Part shown: in pieces, positions 1-3,318 of the stretch
Layout of the letters: each line of letters begins with the position of its first letter
Position numbering within the stretch: the first letter of the stretch is position 1
From: Acidobacteriota bacterium
Lineage (GTDB): Bacteria; Acidobacteriota; Terriglobia; Terriglobales; Acidobacteriaceae
Length of the DNA stretch: 6,030 bases
Direction of reading: 5' to 3'
NCBI GenBank assembly: GCA_021805955.1
Contig: JAJZDO010000316.1
Coordinates: forward strand, 1 to 6,030
The notes under the pieces: model-generated
The model's database searches: none
Seen by the model: only the letters and a program-made list of their open reading frames with translations
What the model was told of the DNA's origin: nothing
Translations under genes and position numbers: made by a program

Positions 1-6
1 GGACGG

Positions 7-19
7 CATGGAGTCCATG
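7..19. promoter_or_regulatory. Perfect 13-bp palindrome upstream of the excisionase-like gene
   Basis: Six-base arms CATGGA and TCCATG flank a single central G. The palindrome lies 20 bp before the ATG at 40. A TACAAT hexamer at 26-31 could be a -10 box, and the palindrome would then sit in the spacer/-35 region, where a repressor would block transcription. A second, looser inverted repeat is nearby (TGTAGA at 18-23, TCTACA at 43-48). The role as an operator is inference; only the symmetry is seen. Confidence 0.35.
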
Positions 20-25
20 TAGATT

Positions 26-31
26 TACAAT
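26..31 (+). promoter_or_regulatory. Candidate -10 box (TACAAT) for the excisionase-like gene
   Basis: TACAAT matches the sigma-70 -10 consensus at five of six positions. It would place transcription start near 38-40, essentially at the ATG at 40, so the message would be leaderless or use a later start. No good -35 hexamer is found 16-18 bp upstream, close to the window edge. A consensus TTGACA at 32-37 has no convincing -10 downstream of it. Weak call. Confidence 0.25.
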
Positions 32-39
32 TTGACACT

Positions 40-519
40 ATGTCTACACTGGCGTTATTGTCAAGCCATGCAAGACTGGCGAGGTGCTCCGTGCGTCCTT
101 CTTCCCCTACCAGCCGCTGCCAGCGAACCGCGCCGGCTGGACAACTTTCCTTGTTCGATCTGACCGGTACCGCAGACCAGATCGACTCGTATCAAGCAAC
201 ATCAATTCCGGCGCCGCTTCGCAGTCCTTCCGCTCCCAAGCCCGGAATGCCGCCACGGCACCCAAATCGCAAACCGCAGTTGAAGCGGACAAGCAGCAAG
301 CGCAAAATGCCCGCCACAGCGAGCGTGCCCCCAGAATCGAAACTGCTCGTCAGCCGCAAGGAAGCTGCCAGCATTGTTTCTGTCAGCATTCGGACCATCG
401 ATTATTTGCTCGCAAGCAAGCAATTGCCGTTCCGTAAGATCGGAACTCGCACGATGATTCCAGTCTCAGACTTACGGCGATTTGTGCGGATGGACCACCC
501 TGAGCACGTTGCTTCTTGA
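40..519 (+). CDS. Excisionase/MerR-like HTH protein with a disordered N-terminal extension
   Basis: This is a 159-residue protein in two parts. Residues 101-150 form a winged-helix HTH of the HTH_17/excisionase type: SRKEAA starts the first helix, SIRTIDYLLASKQLPFRKIG covers the recognition helix and turn, and TRTMIPVSDLRRFV is the wing and last helix. Such domains bind DNA as recombination directionality factors or small regulators. Residues 1-100 are rich in Ser, Pro, Arg and Lys and look disordered. They contain QLSLF at 35-39, identical to the consensus pentapeptide for binding the beta sliding clamp. The start is uncertain: ATG at 40 has no ribosome-binding site, and an in-frame ATG at 307 would give a 70-residue protein of normal Xis size but also lacks a clear one. 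The gene is convergent with the nucleotidyltransferase gene, 62 bp away. A role as the excisionase of the island whose integrase lies at 1981-3018 is inferred; a plain regulator is the alternative. Confidence 0.65.
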   Translation: MSTLALLSSHARLARCSVRPSSPTSRCQRTAPAGQLSLFDLTGTADQIDSYQATSIPAPLRSPSAPKPGMPPRHPNRKPQLKRTSSKRKMPATASVPPESKLLVSRKEAASIVSVSIRTIDYLLASKQLPFRKIGTRTMIPVSDLRRFVRMDHPEHVAS

Positions 520-558
520 TGAGGCTGTTTGACGCAGCGATTATCCTGAGTAAGCCGC

Positions 559-572
559 CATCTTGAAAGATG
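559..572. repeat. Small inverted repeat between convergent genes
   Basis: CATCTT and AAGATG are separated by GA, giving a five- to six-base stem with a very tight loop in the 62-bp gap between the two convergent genes. No T-run follows on either strand, so it is at best a weak bidirectional termination signal. Confidence 0.2.
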
Positions 573-581
573 CGCGCCAGC

Positions 582-1169
582 TTATCGTGGATTATCTGAC
601 TCGCGGACACGGCTCGATTCACTGGCTCTGTCTTCCTTGATTGCCTCGATCCAGAGTTCCAGCGTCAAGTCCTCGCGCCTCGGGTTGCCGAGATACGGGC
701 GAAGCTCTTGGTGGTAACGGTCTCGAAGCAACTCTAGGTCGAAGGGAATGGTGCGAGCCAAGTACCGCACGTCACTTCGGTCGCGCTCGATGTTGCGTTC
801 AAGTTTAGTAAGCGCAAGATCGTATGGATCGAGTGCCATCAGCCGCAGATTTTGAAACGCTCCAGGAAACATCTCGCGAAGGCGGCTCTCGTATTCGTAG
901 GGTGGTTGGGCAACGGTGACGCGATCCAAGTAAACGCCATACTTTTGGAATAAGGGTCCACCGAGCATCGCTACCTGAGAGAAGGCATCCGCAGCAGAGC
1001 GTGGAGCAATCTCCAGCACGTCTACATCAGCCGTAGGGCGGCTAAATCCGTAGAGGATTGTGACAACAAAACCGCCGATACAATCGAGGCGCACCGTTGA
1101 TGTCGCGATCCGGTCCAACTCGTTCAGAAATGACCGCCACGGCTCCGGTATTGCTTCACGAGGGCACAT
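582..1169 (-). CDS. Nucleotidyltransferase-fold protein, DUF6036/AbiEii-like (putative toxin or effector)
   Basis: This 195-residue protein has the signature of a minimal nucleotidyltransferase. IGGFVV (31-36) provides the Gly-Gly turn, and GFSRPTADVDV (41-51) provides the metal-binding DxD pair, Asp48 and Asp50, with the usual preceding Arg and Thr. Further on, LDPYDLALTKLERNIERDRSDVRYL (113-137) matches the downstream AbiEii/DUF6036-type block of D-L-x-x-x-K-L, then R-D-x-x-D (Lys122, Asp130, Asp133). Known members of this superfamily include AbiEii and MenT toxins, which transfer nucleotides to RNA (MenT to tRNA); the substrate here cannot be read from sequence. The ATG overlaps the last 14 nt of the upstream XRE gene in another frame, implying translational coupling and tight stoichiometry. 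No independent ribosome-binding site is evident. The C-terminal 20 residues are polar and look disordered. A housekeeping transferase is less likely given the regulator partner and the island setting. Confidence 0.7.
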   Translation of the reverse strand: MCPREAIPEPWRSFLNELDRIATSTVRLDCIGGFVVTILYGFSRPTADVDVLEIAPRSAADAFSQVAMLGGPLFQKYGVYLDRVTVAQPPYEYESRLREMFPGAFQNLRLMALDPYDLALTKLERNIERDRSDVRYLARTIPFDLELLRDRYHQELRPYLGNPRREDLTLELWIEAIKEDRASESSRVRESDNPR

Positions 1170-1842
1170 AGGCCAAGTGTCTCACGTCGAGATCCGTGAG
1201 CAGATTCCAGTGTCGCGCCTTTGCTGTGCGATTCTGACGAAGCCACTTGCGCTCAGCCTGCGTCATCGATTCATTGGAAAGCGTGTCCTCTCTTGCGAGT
1301 CGAGAACGCTCTATAACAGCCTTATTCTGGGAGAGGCTCATCCTTCGCGATGCGTCGCCCGTATTCTCGCCGAACTCCTCCGCAAGATCCACTACGAAGC
1401 CAAGGCGGTTCTGACGATCATTGAGCTTGGCGTTTCGGGTGAGCCAGTCCCAATCCATTTCCGAGTACATATAGGCCAGCCAAGGAAGCGCCTCAACCAC
1501 TCTCCTATCAAGGTCGTCCTGGTCGAGCGCGAGGAACAGCAAGCGAGCCGGATTGTAGTGGGACTTTCCGCGCAGGTAGGAAAAGCCTGGGTATCCTAGT
1601 GCGCCGAGTTCGGCCTTGAACGCGCCCTCATCTAAAGTCGAAGGGCGATCCGCTTCCAGAGGCAAGGCCGTCGGTGGGAGTTTGAATACCTTCATTGCCT
1701 GCGCAGCGAGTTCCGCAGTCACCGGGCGATAGCCACGTTCAAGCATCGACAGGTAGGCTTGTGTGAGGCCAAGTCTTGACGCAGCTTCTTGCTGTGTCAA
1801 CTTGGTCCCCTCTCGTCCTTTTTTCAGTGCCTGGCCTGTCAC
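1156..1842 (-). CDS. XRE-family HTH regulator, putative antitoxin of the nucleotidyltransferase
   Basis: Read from the GTG at 1842, this is a 228-residue protein. Residues 3-60 are a Cro/CI-type HTH: LTQQEAASRLGLTQAYLSMLERGYRPVTAELAAQAMKVF shows the Q-x-x-A, turn, x-x-Y-L-S-x-L-E-R-G and final-helix pattern. The remaining ~165 residues form a helical region I cannot assign to a named domain, with NPARLLFLALDQDDLDRRVVEALPWL and QNRLGFVVDLAEEF as distinctive stretches; it may neutralise the partner or mediate dimerisation. The reading frame can be extended to a TTG at 1863, but that codon overlaps a perfect TATAAT promoter hexamer, whereas the GTG has GGGAG six bases upstream. The gene ends 14 nt inside the nucleotidyltransferase gene, so the two form an operon with the regulator first, as in most toxin-antitoxin modules. 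It is probably autoregulated through the inverted repeat at 1865-1883. The antitoxin role is inference. Confidence 0.75.
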   Translation of the reverse strand: MTGQALKKGREGTKLTQQEAASRLGLTQAYLSMLERGYRPVTAELAAQAMKVFKLPPTALPLEADRPSTLDEGAFKAELGALGYPGFSYLRGKSHYNPARLLFLALDQDDLDRRVVEALPWLAYMYSEMDWDWLTRNAKLNDRQNRLGFVVDLAEEFGENTGDASRRMSLSQNKAVIERSRLAREDTLSNESMTQAERKWLRQNRTAKARHWNLLTDLDVRHLAYVPS

Positions 1843-1848
1843 GGGAAT

Positions 1849-1853
1849 CTCCC
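1849..1853 (-). promoter_or_regulatory. Ribosome-binding site that decides the XRE start
   Basis: On the minus strand GGGAG is followed by ATTCCC and then GTG, a normal six-base spacing. This favours the GTG at 1842 over the TTG at 1863. Confidence 0.55.
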
Positions 1854-1862
1854 AACTCCTCA

Positions 1863-1868
1863 ATTATA
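1863..1868 (-). promoter_or_regulatory. -10 box (TATAAT) of the XRE-nucleotidyltransferase operon
   Basis: The minus strand carries an exact TATAAT here, so transcription would begin near 1855-1857, leaving a leader of about 13-15 nt before the GTG at 1842. The -35 position (about 1886-1891 with a 17-bp spacer) reads GGGAGT, which is poor; an activator or extended contacts may compensate. The hexamer overlaps the left arm of an inverted repeat. Confidence 0.5.
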
Positions 1869-1883
1869 ACATTATTTGTTATA
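1865..1883. promoter_or_regulatory. Inverted-repeat operator overlapping the XRE operon promoter
   Basis: Perfect arms TATAAC and GTTATA are separated by seven bases (ATTATTT), 19 bp in all. This is a typical size for an XRE dimer operator, and it covers the promoter -10 box, so binding would shut the promoter. It is a strikingly AT-rich island in GC-rich surroundings. Autorepression by the downstream XRE protein is inferred from position and symmetry. Confidence 0.5.
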
Positions 1884-1903
1884 TCACTCCCACTGCGAAC
1901 CCG

Positions 1904-1928
1904 TGCATCGCAATGCAGGCCCATGCAG
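1904..1928. repeat. Cluster of ATGCA half-sites upstream of the XRE promoter
   Basis: ATGCAG occurs directly repeated at 1913-1918 and 1923-1928, exactly ten bases apart, about one helical turn. TGCAT at 1904-1908 forms an inverted pair with the first copy around CGCA. Relative to the predicted start of the XRE operon they lie at about -50 to -70, a usual place for an activator or secondary operator, or they could be recombinase sites near the end of the integrase gene. Binding is inference. Confidence 0.3.
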
Positions 1929-1980
1929 AATATAGGGCTCTTGAGTTGTCAGTTTGAGTTCTGCGTCCCGCTATGCCGTT

Positions 1981-3018
1981 TCAGTCCGTGGCGGCACTCG
2001 CACCAACGCAAAGACCTTCTACAGCCGTTCGCAGGTTCTTCTCCCCAAGGTGCGCATACCGCGCACTCATCTGGATCGTTTTGTGCCCTGCAAGCTGCTG
2101 GATCACTTTCAGGTTTTCGCCGCGCATTGCGAGCCGGGAGCAGAATGTGTGCCGGTTGTCGTGCCAGCGATATCGCTCGATTTTGGCATCGGCGAGTGCA
2201 GCTTCAAACCAGGCGCGCGGCGACTTGATATTGAAAACCGGGTCCTCCAGCTTCGCGCGGGGAACACGCCGCTTCAACTCTCGAAAGGCTTCGAGAACCT
2301 CGCTGTTCATTGGAATAGTGCGGGCCGAACCGTTCTTTGTTTGCTCCAGATGAATCTCGCGCCGACCGAAATCGATCTGGCCAAAAGCGAGCGAGTATTG
2401 CTCTGAAAGCCGCATTCCAGTGCCCAGCGAAATGACCAATTCCGGCAGGCGCTCAGGACATCGCTCGATGATCGCCTTCCGCAACCGCCGGTCCTCTTCT
2501 TCAGTGAGGAACCGTATGCGCCCACCACCCTCGTTGCGCTGGCGCACCAGCCGAGCGGGATTGCTCGTCACTCTGCCGTTACGCAGCGCTTCGCGAAAGA
2601 TCAGCGAGAAGAGGGCACGATATCGATTCGCGGTCGCCGGTGTGCTGGTGTTGGCGGCGATCCAGCCGTCAATGTCTGCCGGCTTGATCTGGTCGGCCAG
2701 CCGGATCCCGAAATCTGGCAGTATCCGCTTCAGGCGGGAAGCAATGTTGCGCTGATCCCGATGGTGATTCTGACTGAAGAGAAGAATGTCATCCGCCAAT
2801 GATTGAAAGCGGACAGAGGCGAGTCGCATGTTAGCAGGTAATTTCGCGCCGGCCCGAATGCTGGCTTTGCGTTGCTGGTAGAGTGCAATCGCATCCGATT
2901 TGCGACCGACTTTCTCGCGATGGAGAACGCCATTCTCCCGATAACGAACCCACCAGATGCCAGAGCCCGGAACCTTCTCCCAGACTCCCGTCGCTTTAGC
3001 TGATGCTCTCCTCGGCAT
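1981..3018 (-). CDS. int: Tyrosine recombinase (island/phage-type integrase)
   Basis: This 345-residue site-specific recombinase has all catalytic residues: Arg203 (GTGMRLSE), Lys228 (QTKNGSAR), His286 and Arg289 (WHDNRHTF), His312 (LAGHKT) and nucleophile Tyr321 (SARYAHL). The HDNRHT box differs from the common HDLRHT only at a non-catalytic position. The N-terminus (about 12-60, with WWVRYRENGVLHREKVG) resembles an arm-site-binding domain, residues ~68-160 are the helical core-binding domain, and ~168-335 the catalytic domain. The ATG at 3018 is preferred because AAAGGGG lies nine bases upstream; an in-frame TTG at 3111 would add 31 residues without a ribosome-binding site. The protein would cut and rejoin attachment sites to integrate or excise the element. 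Its 5' end faces the 3' end of tRNA-Leu 111 bp away, which points to that tRNA as the integration site. The gene appears intact. The exact integrase subfamily is not resolved. Confidence 0.93.
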   Translation of the reverse strand: MPRRASAKATGVWEKVPGSGIWWVRYRENGVLHREKVGRKSDAIALYQQRKASIRAGAKLPANMRLASVRFQSLADDILLFSQNHHRDQRNIASRLKRILPDFGIRLADQIKPADIDGWIAANTSTPATANRYRALFSLIFREALRNGRVTSNPARLVRQRNEGGGRIRFLTEEEDRRLRKAIIERCPERLPELVISLGTGMRLSEQYSLAFGQIDFGRREIHLEQTKNGSARTIPMNSEVLEAFRELKRRVPRAKLEDPVFNIKSPRAWFEAALADAKIERYRWHDNRHTFCSRLAMRGENLKVIQQLAGHKTIQMSARYAHLGEKNLRTAVEGLCVGASAATD

Positions 3019-3027
3019 GGTGATACG

Positions 3028-3034
3028 CCCCTTT
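3028..3034 (-). promoter_or_regulatory. Ribosome-binding site of the integrase gene
   Basis: The minus strand reads AAAGGGG nine bases before ATG at 3018. It fixes the start and shows that the upstream in-frame extension is probably untranslated leader. Confidence 0.55.
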
Positions 3035-3114
3035 GAGAGACATCGTACCAAAGTATCCCCATATGTATCGCCAGTACGTTTTGAGGAGTTCCGAAGCGGG
3101 TCCAAAATCAATGT

Positions 3115-3130
3115 ATTCTATTGATTCTAT
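3115..3130. repeat. Tandem ATTCTAT repeat abutting the tRNA 3' end
   Basis: ATTCTAT occurs at 3115-3121 and 3124-3130, nine bases apart. The longer TGATTCTAT (3122-3130) recurs at 3240-3248, just beyond the 5' end of the tRNA, so nine-base direct copies flank the tRNA gene. On the minus strand each copy contains TAGAAT, a fair -10 hexamer. They could be integrase arm-type sites, promoter elements for int, or chance. Confidence 0.3.
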
Positions 3131-3155
3131 GGTGCCCGGAGGGGGACTTGAACCC
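3130..3155 (-). other. Probable attachment site in the 3' end of tRNA-Leu
   Basis: Elements with tyrosine integrases commonly recombine in the T-arm/acceptor end of a tRNA and restore it with an identical sequence. Here the T-arm and acceptor lie directly before an integrase gene reading away from the tRNA, so the island should extend leftwards. The exact crossover is not visible, because the second copy of the repeat is not present in the window. Confidence 0.45.
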
Positions 3156-3216
3156 CCATGGGATTGCTCCCTGCGGATTTTAAGTCCGCTGCGTCTGCCG
3201 ATTTCGCCATCCGGGC
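3130..3216 (-). tRNA. trnL: tRNA-Leu (anticodon UAA)
   Basis: The 87-nt cloverleaf is complete. Acceptor GCCCGGA (3210-3216) pairs with TCCGGGC (3134-3140), followed by discriminator A and encoded CCA (3130-3132). The D-arm is GCG/CGC with an AAATCGGCAGA loop. The anticodon stem GCGGA/TCCGC holds the loop CTTAAAA, giving anticodon TAA. The long variable arm (GGGA/TCCC-type) is typical of a class II leucine tRNA, and the T-arm is GGGGG TTCAAGT CCCCC. It decodes UUA and, by wobble, UUG. It is intact, as expected when an element that integrates into a tRNA restores the 3' end. It lies 102 bp downstream of the transglycosylase gene on the same strand. Confidence 0.97.
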
Positions 3217-3241
3217 ACGTCGAATCCACTGTTGCAACCTG

Positions 3242-3247
3242 ATTCTA
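3242..3247 (-). promoter_or_regulatory. Candidate -10 box (TAGAAT) of the tRNA-Leu gene
   Basis: TAGAAT lies 25 bp before the mature tRNA 5' end, so the start would be near 3235 with a short 5' leader removed by RNase P. The expected -35 position (about 3265-3270) reads ACGTGA and is poor. Read-through from the transglycosylase gene is an alternative, since no clear terminator follows that gene. Confidence 0.3.
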
Positions 3248-3318
3248 TCGAATTTTGTGCTGGATCACGTTCTTAACGACGAACCGTAGCGCCGCCAACG
3301 ACACCGGAAAAACTGCGG

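Noticed and set aside
84..437. Plus-strand ORF overlapping the HTH gene in another frame
   Set aside because: The frame starting at 40 carries an evident HTH domain; this one shows none and is a shadow.
559..572. Hairpin as a rho-independent terminator between convergent genes
   Set aside because: The stem is short and AT-rich with almost no loop, and no U-tract follows on either strand.
1060..1599. Plus-strand ORF across the XRE-nucleotidyltransferase junction
   Set aside because: It overlaps two genes that both carry clear motifs on the other strand, and its product has no recognisable features.
1843..1863. Extension of the XRE protein to a TTG at 1863
   Set aside because: The TTG overlaps the TATAAT promoter hexamer and would not be within the transcript.
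3019..3111. N-terminal extension of the integrase to a TTG at 3111
   Set aside because: It has no ribosome-binding site at the TTG, while ATG at 3018 has AAAGGGG at a suitable distance and begins a normal integrase N-terminus.
2996..3242. ORFs running through the tRNA on both strands
   Set aside because: They cross a complete tRNA gene and have no protein features; their apparent openness is chance.
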